A stretch of 64,000 nt of DNA from an uncultured Alphaproteobacteria bacterium (GTDB taxonomy: Bacteria; Pseudomonadota; Alphaproteobacteria; Rhodobacterales; Rhodobacteraceae): positions 1 through 64,000 of the forward strand of contig CACIJG010000007.1 in NCBI GenBank assembly GCA_902586885.1. Reading direction: 5' to 3'. Shown piece by piece: positions 21,501 through 30,645 of the stretch. The notes under the pieces are model-generated. The model was not told where the DNA came from. It saw only the letters and a list, made by a program, of their open reading frames with translations, and searched no databases. The position numbers and the translations under genes are program-made. Numbering within the stretch: position 1 is the first letter of the stretch; each line of letters begins with the position of its first letter.

Positions 21501-22469
21501 ATGAAACATTTTTTAAAAATTTTTTCCATATTAACATTGTCAATGTTACTAGGAAATTTCTCTGCTTTTGCTGAAGATTGCCACAGAGGTACTTTAGACA
21601 AAGCATATTGCGATAGAAATATGGATCAGGTTGCTGACTTGCCATTAGATCCAAAAGATTGGGTTGATCCAAAAACAATTATATTCACATACACTCCGGT
21701 TGAAGACCCAGCGGTTTATGCAAATATTTGGAAGTCATTTGTAAAACATCTTGAAAAGCATACAGACAGAAAAGTTGTTTTCTTTCCTGTAGACTCAAAC
21801 GCTGCTCAGCTGGAAGCTATGAGATCTGGTCGTTTGCATGTTGCCGGATTTAACACTGGATCTAATCCTATAGCGGTCAGTTGCGCAGGTTTTGTACCTT
21901 TTGCAATGCACGCGAAAGATGATGGATCTTATGGTTATGAAATGGAAATTATCGTAAAAGCTGATAGTGCCATACAGTCTCCTTCTGAAATTAAAGGTAA
22001 GACTTTAGCCTTTACGTCTCCTACTTCTAATTCTGGGTTCAAAGCTCCATCAGCAATTTTGAAGGGGGAGTTTGACTTGATAGCAGACAGAGATTTTACG
22101 CCAACTTTTTCTGGTAAGCACGACAACTCTATACTGGGAGTGTATAATGGTGACTATGAAATCGCATCTGTCGCAAATTCAGTTCTTCAAAGAATGGAGA
22201 GAAGAGGTGTAATTGAGAAAGGAAAGTTGCGAGCTGTTTACAGATCACCAACTTTTCCAACAACGGGTTATGGCCATGCTCACAACTTACACCCTGAGTT
22301 GGTAGCTAAAATAAAAACTGCCTTTTTCACTTGGGATTTCGATGATGACCCTCTTTACAAGAAAGAGTTTGCAAAGGCTGATAAGTTTATTGGCATTCGA
22401 CATATGAATGACTGGGCTGTCATAAGGCAAATAGATACAGCAAATGGTGTCAGTTACGACTGCAAGTAA
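21501..22469 (+). CDS. phnD: Phosphate/phosphite/phosphonate ABC transporter substrate-binding protein
   Basis: A 322-residue PhnD-family periplasmic protein with a signal peptide (residues 1-24, cleavage after SAFA). Typical features are FTYTPVEDPAVYANIWKSF, the conserved AGFNTGSNPIA ligand loop and LAFTSPTSNSGFKAPSA. Two cysteines near the mature N-terminus (DCHRG, AYC) could form a disulfide. PhnD-type proteins bind phosphonates, phosphite or phosphate esters with varying specificity; no C-P lyase or phosphonatase gene is nearby to narrow it. A hairpin separates it from phnC. Confidence 0.9.
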   Translation: MKHFLKIFSILTLSMLLGNFSAFAEDCHRGTLDKAYCDRNMDQVADLPLDPKDWVDPKTIIFTYTPVEDPAVYANIWKSFVKHLEKHTDRKVVFFPVDSNAAQLEAMRSGRLHVAGFNTGSNPIAVSCAGFVPFAMHAKDDGSYGYEMEIIVKADSAIQSPSEIKGKTLAFTSPTSNSGFKAPSAILKGEFDLIADRDFTPTFSGKHDNSILGVYNGDYEIASVANSVLQRMERRGVIEKGKLRAVYRSPTFPTTGYGHAHNLHPELVAKIKTAFFTWDFDDDPLYKKEFAKADKFIGIRHMNDWAVIRQIDTANGVSYDCK

Positions 22470-22491
22470 TCATTGCGTTATTTAATAAACT

Positions 22492-22525
22492 CCAGGCTCC
22501 TTAAAATGGGGCCTGGTTTCTTTTG
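22492..22525 (+). terminator. Attenuator-like hairpin between phnD and phnC
   Basis: A 9-bp stem (22492-22500 with 22508-22516, one G-U pair) with a TTAAAAT loop and a T-rich tail TTTCTTTTG. It looks like a leaky intrinsic terminator that would lower expression of phnC and the permeases relative to phnD. Confidence 0.75.
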
Positions 22526-22535
22526 TGAGTGTTGA

Positions 22536-23321
22536 ATGTTAAAGTTAGAAAATTTAACAAAAAGGTATAATACCGGTGACTTGGCTCTTCAGGGTGTTGA
22601 TCTGGAGATACCTGATGGTCAAGTCCTGGCTCTTATTGGACCGTCTGGTGCAGGAAAATCTACATTGATAAGATGCGTAAATCGTCTTGTAGAACCAACA
22701 GATGGCTCGGCTACCTTAAACGACGAAAATCTTACTAAATTATCATCTAGAGCGCTAAGAAGGGCTCGTAGAAGAATGGGTATGATATTTCAAGAATATG
22801 CCTTAGTAGAACGTTTGACAGTAATGGAAAATGTTCTTTCAGGACGATTGGGATATGTAGGTTTTTGGCGAAGTTATTTTAGAAAATTTCCCAAAGATGA
22901 TGTTAGGGAAGCATTCCGGTTGTTAGACAGAGTAGGACTTTTAGAAATGGCCGATAAGCGTGCTGATGAGTTGTCTGGAGGCCAAAGACAACGGGTGGGT
23001 ATATGCCGAGCATTGATCCAAAACCCTGACCTGTTATTGGTTGATGAGCCAACAGCAAGTCTTGACCCAAAAACTTCTCGGCAAATTATGCGACTAATTA
23101 ATGAGCTATGTGCAGAGAGAGGTTTAACTGCCATTATAAACATACATGATGTTCTTCTGGCCCAAATGTTTTCTCAGAGAATAGTAGGCTTGGCTTTAGG
23201 AAAAATTGTTTACGATGGTAGTCCAGAGGGATTAACGCCTGAAGTCCTAACACAAATTTATGGAGAAGAAGATTGGTCGGCAACGATTGAAAAAGTTGAT
23301 GACGAAGATGAGGATGATTAA
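22536..23321 (+). CDS. phnC: Phosphonate-type ABC transporter ATPase
   Basis: A 261-residue ATPase with Walker [10 protein letters not shown] (35-43), Q-loop [17 protein letters not shown], signature [10 protein letters not shown], Walker [13 protein letters not shown] and the switch His in NIHDV. The linker with [16 protein letters not shown] is characteristic of PhnC. The acidic tail VDDEDEDD is unusual but short. It powers import with the two PhnE subunits encoded next. Confidence 0.93.
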   Translation: MLKLENLTKRYNTGDLALQGVDLEIPDGQVLALIGPSGAGKSTLIRCVNRLVEPTDGSATLNDENLTKLSSRALRRARRRMGMIFQEYALVERLTVMENVLSGRLGYVGFWRSYFRKFPKDDVREAFRLLDRVGLLEMADKRADELSGGQRQRVGICRALIQNPDLLLVDEPTASLDPKTSRQIMRLINELCAERGLTAIINIHDVLLAQMFSQRIVGLALGKIVYDGSPEGLTPEVLTQIYGEEDWSATIEKVDDEDEDD

Positions 23322-23326
23322 TCAGA

Positions 23327-24142
23327 ATGGGCAAGCCTGAAAATATCTCCACTTATCCAGAAATTTGGAACAAACCACCCTTTATAACTAACTCTACACT
23401 CCGTTGGGGCATAATTGTTGGCGCGGTAATATATTTAATAGCTGCTCTAGCTTCTATGGACATAAATCCTCAAAGAATTGTTGAAGGTATCCCTCGTGGG
23501 CAAAGATTTATTGCCTCTTTTTTTCCCCCCAATTTTGCTGACAATCGTGGAGTAGTTTGGGATGGAATTCTAGAGAGTATTTGGATGGCTATCATTTCAA
23601 CGGTTGTTGGAATAGCTTTGTCCGTGCCTATTGGTTTAGGAGCGGCAAGAAACCTAGCTCCATTTTGGGTTTATATCACTTGCAGATCCATTATTGCAGG
23701 ATCACGAACATTTCCTGAAATTATTTTAGCGATATTTGCAGTGAAGCTTTTTGGGTTTGGGCCTTTTGCTGGCTTTATAGCTTTAAGTTTAGGAACAATC
23801 GGTTTTTTTGCAAAACTACTAGCGGAAGATATTGAAAACAGTAGCGAGGCTCAAGCAGAGGCTGTAAAAACTACAGGCGCAAATTGGTTTCAATGGATAA
23901 ACTACTCTATACAACCTCAAGTAATGCCAAGAATGATTGGGCTTTCAGTATACCGATTAGATATTAATTTTCGTGAGTCAGCTGTTGTTGGAATTGTTGG
24001 AGGAGGGGGAATAGGCGCAACATTGAATACTGCTTTTTCAAGATATGAGTTTGATACTGCTGCTGCAATTTTAGTTGTAATAATCGTAATAGTTATGGTT
24101 TTGGAGTATGCCTCAAGTTTTCTGAGGAAGTGGGTACAATAA
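23327..24142 (+). CDS. phnE: Phosphonate-type ABC transporter permease, first PhnE
   Basis: A 271-residue inner-membrane permease. The N-terminal part is cytoplasmic, followed by helices near 28-45, 85-105 and beyond. The EAA loop is AEAVKTTGANWFQWINYSIQ, and the late GGGGIGATLNTAF is a PhnE signature. It follows phnC by 5 bases and ends in TAATG, where its stop overlaps the next start by one base. Confidence 0.92.
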   Translation: MGKPENISTYPEIWNKPPFITNSTLRWGIIVGAVIYLIAALASMDINPQRIVEGIPRGQRFIASFFPPNFADNRGVVWDGILESIWMAIISTVVGIALSVPIGLGAARNLAPFWVYITCRSIIAGSRTFPEIILAIFAVKLFGFGPFAGFIALSLGTIGFFAKLLAEDIENSSEAQAEAVKTTGANWFQWINYSIQPQVMPRMIGLSVYRLDINFRESAVVGIVGGGGIGATLNTAFSRYEFDTAAAILVVIIVIVMVLEYASSFLRKWVQ

Positions 24143-24954
24143 TGGCCGTAATCAAAACAAATAATGAGATTATCTGGAAAAGGAGAACTACAAAAAAACA
24201 ATTAGCTATTTGGCTAGCATGGTTAGTAGGTATTTCCATAGTGCTTTTTGCTTGGAGCATTATATCTGAAAGAACCGTGTGGTTTTTTGTCCAAGATGCA
24301 CCAAGACAGGCAGCCGATATTGGAGGAAGAATGGTGCCTCCAAAGTGGTCATACATCTCAAAGTTAATAACACCAGTATGGGATACAATAAATATAGCTA
24401 CCCTTGGAACTGTTATTGCAATGATCATTGCTGTTCCTGTAGCATTTTGCGCTGCCCGAAATACAACTCCACATAGCACTGTAAGAGTGGTTGCACTATT
24501 TATTATAGTTTCATCTCGATCAGTTAATTCTCTGATATGGGCATTAATGCTAGTGTTTATTCTTGGGCCAGGCGTATTAGCAGGAACGATAGCAATAGGT
24601 TTAAGATCTATAGGATTTTGTGCAAAACTAATTTACGAGTCCATTGAGGAGATTGATGAAAATCAAGTGGAAGCTATCAAAGCTACTGGAGCCAGTAATT
24701 TACAGAGAATGACCTATGGTATTTTGCCACAAGTGCTTCCAACTATTGCTGGAGTGGGTATTTACAGATGGGATATCAATATAAGGGAGTCTACAATATT
24801 AGGATTAGTTGGCGCAGGGGGAATAGGCCTTCAATTGAGTGCATCTATTAACACGCTTGCCTGGACTCAGGTTTCTACGATTTTATTAGTAATTCTTGTA
24901 ACGGTATTTATTTCCGAATGGGTCTCGGCTAAGGTTCGAGGGGCAATTATATAA
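24142..24954 (+). CDS. phnE: Phosphonate-type ABC transporter permease, second PhnE
   Basis: A 270-residue paralogue of the preceding gene. I choose ATG at 24142 because it forms a TAATG junction with the upstream stop and is preceded by GAGGAAG at 24124-24130; a GTG four codons upstream is the alternative. The EAA loop is VEAIKATGASNLQRMTYGIL and the end has GAGGIGLQLSASI. Two different PhnE chains probably form a heterodimeric channel. Confidence 0.92.
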   Translation: MAVIKTNNEIIWKRRTTKKQLAIWLAWLVGISIVLFAWSIISERTVWFFVQDAPRQAADIGGRMVPPKWSYISKLITPVWDTINIATLGTVIAMIIAVPVAFCAARNTTPHSTVRVVALFIIVSSRSVNSLIWALMLVFILGPGVLAGTIAIGLRSIGFCAKLIYESIEEIDENQVEAIKATGASNLQRMTYGILPQVLPTIAGVGIYRWDINIRESTILGLVGAGGIGLQLSASINTLAWTQVSTILLVILVTVFISEWVSAKVRGAII

Positions 24955-25023
24955 AATTTGTTATATAAGGTAATCACTGTAAACTCTACTTGAGAACCTT
25001 GAATATTTTAACGGGCTTAAAGT

Positions 25024-25812
25024 ATGGCGCCATCCCTTAATAAAATTATTATTCTGTCTGACATTCATTTGACCAGCGATGGAAAAAAAATTGCAGATCT
25101 AGATCCACTTAATAAACTAGAAGCTGCGATAAACCACTTATTAGAAAAGCATAAAGATTTAGACCACCTTGTCTTTACAGGTGACTTAGCAAATAATGGC
25201 TTAGAATCAGAATATGCTCACCTGAAAAAGGCAACGTCAGGATTATCAAGCCCTATTACTTTCATGATGGGAAATCACGATAATAGAGATAGTTTTTGCA
25301 AAGAATTTACTTACTACGCCTTTGATGAGAATGGTTTTATCCAGTCCAGCATCAATTTTGGGGACTATGTTCTCTTATTTTTAGACTCCTTAAAAGACCC
25401 CTATTCAGATGTTGAGAAAAACAAAGGTTTCTTATGCAGAAAACGATTAGATTGGTTAGAAAACCAATTAAGTTTGGTAGAAAACAAAAAAGTAATTTTG
25501 TTTGTTCATCATCCTCCTTTTCCCACTGGCCTTGAGGCAATGGACGCCATCAGATTAGAAAATCCTGAGGATCTATATTCTATTTTAGAAAAATATAAGA
25601 ATGTTATACATATAGTATCTGGTCACATTCACAGAAATATCTCAGGGAATTATAGAGAGATAGGATTTTCAACATTCAAAAGCACCAGTCATCAAATGTC
25701 TCTAAATTTAAAGTCTGAGAAGGTTGAATTTAACAATACAGAAAAATCAGGGTATGGTGTTTTATGCCTTCGAGAGGACGGTTTGTTCATTCACAATGAA
25801 GAGTTCAACTGA
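25024..25812 (+). CDS. Calcineurin-like phosphodiesterase (CpdA/GpdQ class)
   Basis: A 262-residue metallophosphoesterase. All five metal motifs are present: SDIHLTSDG (D13, H15), FTGDLANNG, MGNHDN, FVHHPPF and SGHIHRN. The spacing fits the class III cyclic-nucleotide phosphodiesterase group, which includes CpdA and the glycerophosphodiesterase GpdQ. It starts 69 bases after phnE2 on the same strand. A role in cleaving phosphodiesters brought in by the transporter is suggested by position only; cAMP hydrolysis is the main alternative. Confidence 0.85.
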   Translation: MAPSLNKIIILSDIHLTSDGKKIADLDPLNKLEAAINHLLEKHKDLDHLVFTGDLANNGLESEYAHLKKATSGLSSPITFMMGNHDNRDSFCKEFTYYAFDENGFIQSSINFGDYVLLFLDSLKDPYSDVEKNKGFLCRKRLDWLENQLSLVENKKVILFVHHPPFPTGLEAMDAIRLENPEDLYSILEKYKNVIHIVSGHIHRNISGNYREIGFSTFKSTSHQMSLNLKSEKVEFNNTEKSGYGVLCLREDGLFIHNEEFN

Positions 25813-25824
25813 CTCTTCTGTAGA

Positions 25825-26661
25825 CTATAAAGTTCTTAAAACTATTATCCCTGAAACAGTTATTAATGTTCCCAATAGCTTAGCCGTTGTCAGCTTTTCC
25901 TTTAAAAAGATAATACCTATTATAAAAGCAAATATTATTGAAGTTTCTCTTATGGCCATAACAATAGCAATCGGCGCATTAAAAAAGGCCCACATAACCA
26001 GAGAGTACGCTAAAAAGGAGGCAAAACCGCCCCCTAAAAAAATCCACTTCGCGCTACCAATAATTTTTGATGCCGTGCCTGGTGAAACAAACCTGCAATA
26101 AATGATCATCCCTATCCCATTAATTATTGAAAGCCAGCAGTAATATGCTACAGGACTTTCACCGATACGACCTCCATAACCGTCTACAAGTGAATAAGAT
26201 GCTATAAAGCACCCCGTAATCAATGCGGAAATTGCAGCATTTTTTGGAACATGTTGGATTCGTACTCCAACAGTAGATAGAAGACCTGCAATTATTAAAA
26301 AAATTGCCAGCAATTCGGGCAATCCAAACTTCTCTCCTAGGAACAAAAATGTAATGATTGTCACCATTAAAGGGGCTGAAGCTCTGGCAATTGGGTATAC
26401 TTGTGATAGATCTCCCTTCTTATATGACTCAACAAGAAAAATTTGATAACCAAAATGGAAGATGCAACCTAATAAAAGGTTTGGCCAGCATGTAAAATTC
26501 AATGGCGGTACATAGTATAATGCCACTATGGCGAATGGTATGTGTCCAGCAGATACCGCTGCCATCTGTAGCAGCTTATCGCTTCCTCCCTTTACAAGAG
26601 CATTCCACACCGCATGCAAGATTGCTGCAAATAAAATTACAAGGAAAGTTGTTGTGGTCAT
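25825..26661 (-). CDS. EamA/DMT-family transporter
   Basis: A 278-residue protein with about ten helices in two EamA repeats. FAAILHAVWNALVKGGSDK opens the first, and ARASAPLMVTIITFLFLGEK carries the usual end of a repeat. The substrate is unknown. The gene converges with the phosphodiesterase gene, 12 bases apart. About 140 bases upstream of its start there is a minus-oriented array of three PhoB-like half-sites, so it may be phosphate-regulated. Confidence 0.85.
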   Translation of the reverse strand: MTTTTFLVILFAAILHAVWNALVKGGSDKLLQMAAVSAGHIPFAIVALYYVPPLNFTCWPNLLLGCIFHFGYQIFLVESYKKGDLSQVYPIARASAPLMVTIITFLFLGEKFGLPELLAIFLIIAGLLSTVGVRIQHVPKNAAISALITGCFIASYSLVDGYGGRIGESPVAYYCWLSIINGIGMIIYCRFVSPGTASKIIGSAKWIFLGGGFASFLAYSLVMWAFFNAPIAIVMAIRETSIIFAFIIGIIFLKEKLTTAKLLGTLITVSGIIVLRTL

Positions 26662-26799
26662 TAAAAAATATTTTCTATTTATCTAACGAATATTCAATAT
26701 TGAAACCGCCCTGTTTATCTTACTGCTTTTCAGTTAAAAGCCCACAAATTAGTTATATCTAAAAGCAACCTAACCTCCAAATAAATACATGTAAGTTTA

Positions 26800-26828
26800 G
26801 CGACAAAAATGTGACAAAAACATGACAT
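26800..26828 (-). promoter_or_regulatory. Candidate Pho-box array (three half-sites)
   Basis: On the plus strand GCGACA (26800), GTGACA (26811) and ATGACAT (26822) repeat with an exact 11-base period. Read on the minus strand these are ATGTCAT, TTGTCAC and TTGTCGC, close to the PhoB half-site CTGTCAT/C. A TATTTAT sequence lies about 10 bases downstream on the minus strand, a fair -10 position. The orientation points to the EamA gene ending at 25825. Inferred from pattern only. Confidence 0.55.
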
Positions 26829-26910
26829 TGTAAGTGTCTATTTTTATTGAATAAAATTAGTTTACAAAAATACTTTTTTCAATTATTTTTATACATACAG
26901 GATAAAGAAT

Positions 26911-27072
26911 ATGCATACAGAACGACAAACAAGAAAAGAAAACTTTTTCAGAAAAAAACAAATAAAACTGTTAAAGGCCTACGCTAAGGGCAAATTGAAA
27001 AAAGCAGAGAAACTACGTTCGGGTCTGCTTGCTGCGAATACCCACTTTGTAAACAAATCAGGGTTCAAGTAG
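26911..27072 (+). CDS. Small basic hypothetical protein (53 aa)
   Basis: An ATG at 26911, preceded by AGGA at 26899-26902 with good spacing, opens 53 codons. The product is strongly basic (MHTERQTRKENFFRKKQIK at the start, later KLKKAEKLRSGLLAANTHF) and has no membrane segment, signal peptide or cysteine. A possible -35 TTTACA is at 26861-26866. I do not recognise a family. The basic helix-like composition would suit a nucleic-acid or ribosome-associated role, but that is speculation. It converges with the ChrA gene. Confidence 0.5.
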   Translation: MHTERQTRKENFFRKKQIKLLKAYAKGKLKKAEKLRSGLLAANTHFVNKSGFK

Positions 27073-27094
27073 TCTAGAATTTGACAATCTAAAA

Positions 27095-28282
27095 TTAGAT
27101 TAACAAGAATTTATCTATTGAATAACCGATACATCCCATCAATAGCACTGTTATCCATATTGGAAACTTCAAAATCAATATAAAGATAAGAGTTAAAGTA
27201 GTAAAAGCTATTGCCCACTCATTGTTGACAATTGAGGGAATTACAAAAACTAAGTAACTTGAGAATAATATTGCTGAGACAGCTATGTTTACGCCTTTTA
27301 GCCCTTTTTTGAAAATCCTACTCTTACTCAACCTACTCCAAAAATAAAGAGCTATAGGAGTTAATACAAATGTAGACGAATATAAAAATATAAGAAAATA
27401 AAAACCATAAAGTAGTTTATTAAAAACGGTAGAGTCATATGTTAGAGATCCTAAGTAGGATGCAAATGAAAACAACGGCCCAGGTATTGCTTGAGCGATT
27501 CCATATCCGAGCAAAAACTCTTCTTTAGATACTAATCCGCTATTTATAAAAGGACCCTGCAACAGAGGTAGAACTACATGCCCCCCACCAAAGACCAAGA
27601 AACCTGTGTTAAATAATTGCCTAAATAGGTTATAGTCTGAGCCAACTGCAAAAAAATTAAGTGTTAAAAAAGCAATTATCCCTAATAGAATGACTGTATA
27701 TACATGATATTTATTTAAATTTGATACTGCAACTATCTCGCTGTCCTCTAACGGAACTTCCTTTAAAAATAATAATCCAACCAACCAACCCGTGATTAAT
27801 ATTATTAATGGGTATGCTATAAGATCGAAATAAATAGTGATTATAGAAATACACAGGAAAATAAGTTTTTCTAAATTATCAGTACAAAAAGTTTTGTACA
27901 TGGTGAAAACTGCTACACCCACGACTGGTATTGCCACGGAAGAAAGTCCAGAGATTGCAAGATAGCTAAGTGATAATATATCCAGAGAGTAACCTATACC
28001 CAAAAATGTCATCACCAAAATCGAGGGCAAGCTAAAAGAAAGTAATGCGGCATATGCCCCTATTGAACCACCTTGCCTCATACCGATAGCAAAAGCTAAT
28101 TGACTTGAAGTTGGTCCGGGTAGAAATTGACAAATTGCTAGAAGATATGAAAAGTCGGTTTCCCCAATCCATCTTTTTGCCTTAACAAACTCTTCTCTGA
28201 AAAAACCAATATGGGCTGTTGGCCCTCCAAAGGAAGATAAACCCAACTTTAAAAAAGCAGTGCAGATTGCTATCTGATTCAT
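27095..28282 (-). CDS. ChrA-family (CHR) transporter
   Basis: A 395-residue, two-domain CHR protein. Each half has the family start: FLKLGLSSFGGPTAHIGFFREEFV at the N-terminus, with LPGPTSSQLAFAIGMRQGG, and FNTGFLVFGGGHVVLPLLQ with AIAQAIPGPLFSFASYLG in the second half. The full-length type exports chromate in resistant strains, but many members lie outside chromate contexts. No other metal-resistance gene is adjacent, so the physiological anion is uncertain. Confidence 0.88.
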   Translation of the reverse strand: MNQIAICTAFLKLGLSSFGGPTAHIGFFREEFVKAKRWIGETDFSYLLAICQFLPGPTSSQLAFAIGMRQGGSIGAYAALLSFSLPSILVMTFLGIGYSLDILSLSYLAISGLSSVAIPVVGVAVFTMYKTFCTDNLEKLIFLCISIITIYFDLIAYPLIILITGWLVGLLFLKEVPLEDSEIVAVSNLNKYHVYTVILLGIIAFLTLNFFAVGSDYNLFRQLFNTGFLVFGGGHVVLPLLQGPFINSGLVSKEEFLLGYGIAQAIPGPLFSFASYLGSLTYDSTVFNKLLYGFYFLIFLYSSTFVLTPIALYFWSRLSKSRIFKKGLKGVNIAVSAILFSSYLVFVIPSIVNNEWAIAFTTLTLIFILILKFPIWITVLLMGCIGYSIDKFLLI

Positions 28283-28392
28283 GAGTAATTATTCTAAGTT
28301 TTTGAATATAATTTTCATTGTATCAAGCTTTTATGTCCAATATATGAACATAGGTTAACAAATTAGATTTTTTATCTTTGCCATTATAATAA

Positions 28393-29571
28393 TTAGTCAC
28401 TAAAGCCTGCGATTGACTGTTTAATAAGGTTCTCTAGTTCCAAGGCACTTGCTTTCCTCGGGTTGGTAGCGGCTGCACTATCAATCAATGCTTTCTCTGC
28501 AATTCGCTTAGAACAATTAATAGGAATACCTATTTCACTTAATGATTTTGGGATTTCCAGCCGATTTAGTAGTGTCTCAGTATTTCCTATAAAGCCTGAA
28601 ATTGAATTATCCGTTAAATTCATTGATTGGGACATTCTAGATACTTTCTCTTCCATTCCTGGAAGATTAAAGCGCAATACTGTTGGAAGAATTATTGCAT
28701 TTGTTAGACCATGTTGCGTATTGTATTCTGCGCCAATCATGTGTGAAATTGCATGAACTAAACCTAAACCCTTTAGAAAAGAAACGCCCGCCAAACAAGA
28801 GCCTACGAGCATCCCTGAACGAGCATTTAGGTTTTGAGGATCTTCATATACAACGGGAAGCCATTTAGAAATCAAGCTTAGTGCCTCTAAGGCCATAGCG
28901 TCACAAGTGGGGTGAAAGCCCGGTACAAGAAAAGCTTCTATAGCATGTGTCAGAGCATCGGCTCCTGTCCAAGCCGTTAGATTTAGTGGCAAGTTAAGAG
29001 TTAATACAGGGTCAAGAATGGCCAAGTCTGGTTTAAGTTTGGGATGAAAAATGCAGAACTTCATACCTTTGTTAGTATGAGTAATCATGGCTGTGCTTTC
29101 TGTTTCCGCTCCCGTCCCTGCGGTAGTCGGAATAGTAATCAATTTTGGAAACGGATATAATTTTGTATCTATTTCCGGAGGTTTCTTTTCATATTCAAAG
29201 TCCCATAAATCAAATTCATTGTTAGCAGTTAAACATATAGCCTTACCGCCATCCATGGCACTTCCTCCACCAATAGCTATCACGCAATCGTGAGTACCTT
29301 CTCTATATTTTTCACAACCCGATCCTATTTCTGTATCCAATGGATTAGGAGAAATCTTGCTGTATACCTCAAAGGTCAAACCACTATTAGAAAGTTTTTC
29401 CTTTAGTTCACTCAAAAATGGTAAATTTGCGCTACCTGAGTCGGTTACTATAAGAGGTTTTTTTACTTTTAGCTCAACACAAAATTTTCCGATTTCTTCT
29501 AGCCGTCCAGGCCCGAAGGCAATGGGAATAGGAAAGGTCCAATCCTGAGATTCAAGCATCTTTTTATCCAT
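28393..29571 (-). CDS. Iron-containing alcohol dehydrogenase
   Basis: A 392-residue group III alcohol dehydrogenase. It has the NAD-binding AIGGGSAMDGGKA motif and TIPTTAGTGAETESTA. Metal ligands are in TAWTGADALTHAIEAFL (Asp and His), AISHMIGAEY (His) and NTQHGLTNAI (His). The family oxidises diverse alcohols, including butanol, 1,3-propanediol and lactaldehyde. The true substrate is unknown. The gene stands alone, divergent from an EamA transporter. Confidence 0.88.
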   Translation of the reverse strand: MDKKMLESQDWTFPIPIAFGPGRLEEIGKFCVELKVKKPLIVTDSGSANLPFLSELKEKLSNSGLTFEVYSKISPNPLDTEIGSGCEKYREGTHDCVIAIGGGSAMDGGKAICLTANNEFDLWDFEYEKKPPEIDTKLYPFPKLITIPTTAGTGAETESTAMITHTNKGMKFCIFHPKLKPDLAILDPVLTLNLPLNLTAWTGADALTHAIEAFLVPGFHPTCDAMALEALSLISKWLPVVYEDPQNLNARSGMLVGSCLAGVSFLKGLGLVHAISHMIGAEYNTQHGLTNAIILPTVLRFNLPGMEEKVSRMSQSMNLTDNSISGFIGNTETLLNRLEIPKSLSEIGIPINCSKRIAEKALIDSAAATNPRKASALELENLIKQSIAGFSD

Positions 29572-29722
29572 TAAAAAATAATCTTATGACCCTAATTTAT
29601 AATCTGCAACGACTTAAAAATATTTTCCAAAGTATTTGCCAATATATTTTTAAAAACTTGTAAGCTTGATTTGTTTATAGTTTTTCAAGATATTGAGAAA
29701 TTACGTTTAGGAAATTAACTTT

Positions 29723-30625
29723 ATGTTTTTGGCGTCCTCAAAAAATTACTCAGAGACTTCCTTGAGCTTAGCACTATTTTTTTGTGGTGGTATCTGGGGT
29801 CTTTATTGGATTCCATTGAGGAATGTGGAAAGCTTGGGTGTTTCTGGTGCCTGGAGTGTTTTCTTTGTAAACGCCTGTCCCCTTATTTTTCTTTTACCAA
29901 TTCTTGGATTTTTTTATTCTGATCTGAAACGAGAATTTTGGCCTTCATTAATCGCAGGATCAGTAATCGGAGTTGCTTTCACTCTCTATGCGAGCGCGTT
30001 AGTGGAAACTACAATTTTGAGAGCAACGTTACTTTTTTATTTGAGCCCAATCTGGGGAACGCTTATCGGGGTAATATGGCTTGGTGAAAAACTAACATAT
30101 AACAGAATATTATCCATTTTAGCTGCTATTTCTGGTTTGATACTTTTATTATGGGATACGGAGAAGTCGGGCTATCCTCTAAATATCGGAGATGTTTTTG
30201 GTTTTTTCTGTGGAATTTTTTGGGCTATTGGCTCATCTATGCTAAACCGCTGGCCTAAAACACCAATGCTTCCTCTTACCACTTTTGTATATTTAACAAC
30301 TGCTCTGATATCACTTATTTTTGCTATTTTCTTTTATAAAGAGACGTTTCCCCAAAAGGCTCTTCTTTTATCTTCTTTTCCATCCACGTTTTTGTGGTCT
30401 ACCGTTATTTTATTACCCAGCTTTGTTATAGTCTTTAAAATATCTCAAATTTTATTCCCAGGTAGAGTTGCTATATTATTAATGTCTGAAGTAATAGTGG
30501 CTCTTGTCAGTGCCAGTATATTGGTACCCGAAGAAAAAATGTTTTTCATTCAATGGATAGGAGGTGCTGCTATTATTCTTGCAGGATTAATCGAAGTACT
30601 CCCCAGTTCACTCAGAAAAAAATAG
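29723..30625 (+). CDS. EamA/DMT-family transporter
   Basis: A 300-residue protein with about ten helices. The first repeat opens FFCGGIWGLYWIPLRNVESLG, and the conserved TILRATLLFYLSPIWGTLIGV with WLGEKLTYNRILSI ends it. The second repeat begins near GDVFGFFCGIFWAIGSS. The substrate is unknown. It is the third DMT protein in this window and converges with the aldehyde dehydrogenase gene. Confidence 0.85.
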   Translation: MFLASSKNYSETSLSLALFFCGGIWGLYWIPLRNVESLGVSGAWSVFFVNACPLIFLLPILGFFYSDLKREFWPSLIAGSVIGVAFTLYASALVETTILRATLLFYLSPIWGTLIGVIWLGEKLTYNRILSILAAISGLILLLWDTEKSGYPLNIGDVFGFFCGIFWAIGSSMLNRWPKTPMLPLTTFVYLTTALISLIFAIFFYKETFPQKALLLSSFPSTFLWSTVILLPSFVIVFKISQILFPGRVAILLMSEVIVALVSASILVPEEKMFFIQWIGGAAIILAGLIEVLPSSLRKK

Positions 30626-30645
30626 CGCATAGTAATAAGGTTTAT

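Noticed and set aside
26690-26775. Leader peptide on the minus strand upstream of the EamA gene
   Set aside because: A GGAGG is followed by a TTG and about twelve codons, but without a codon bias or attenuator hairpin that would suggest regulation.
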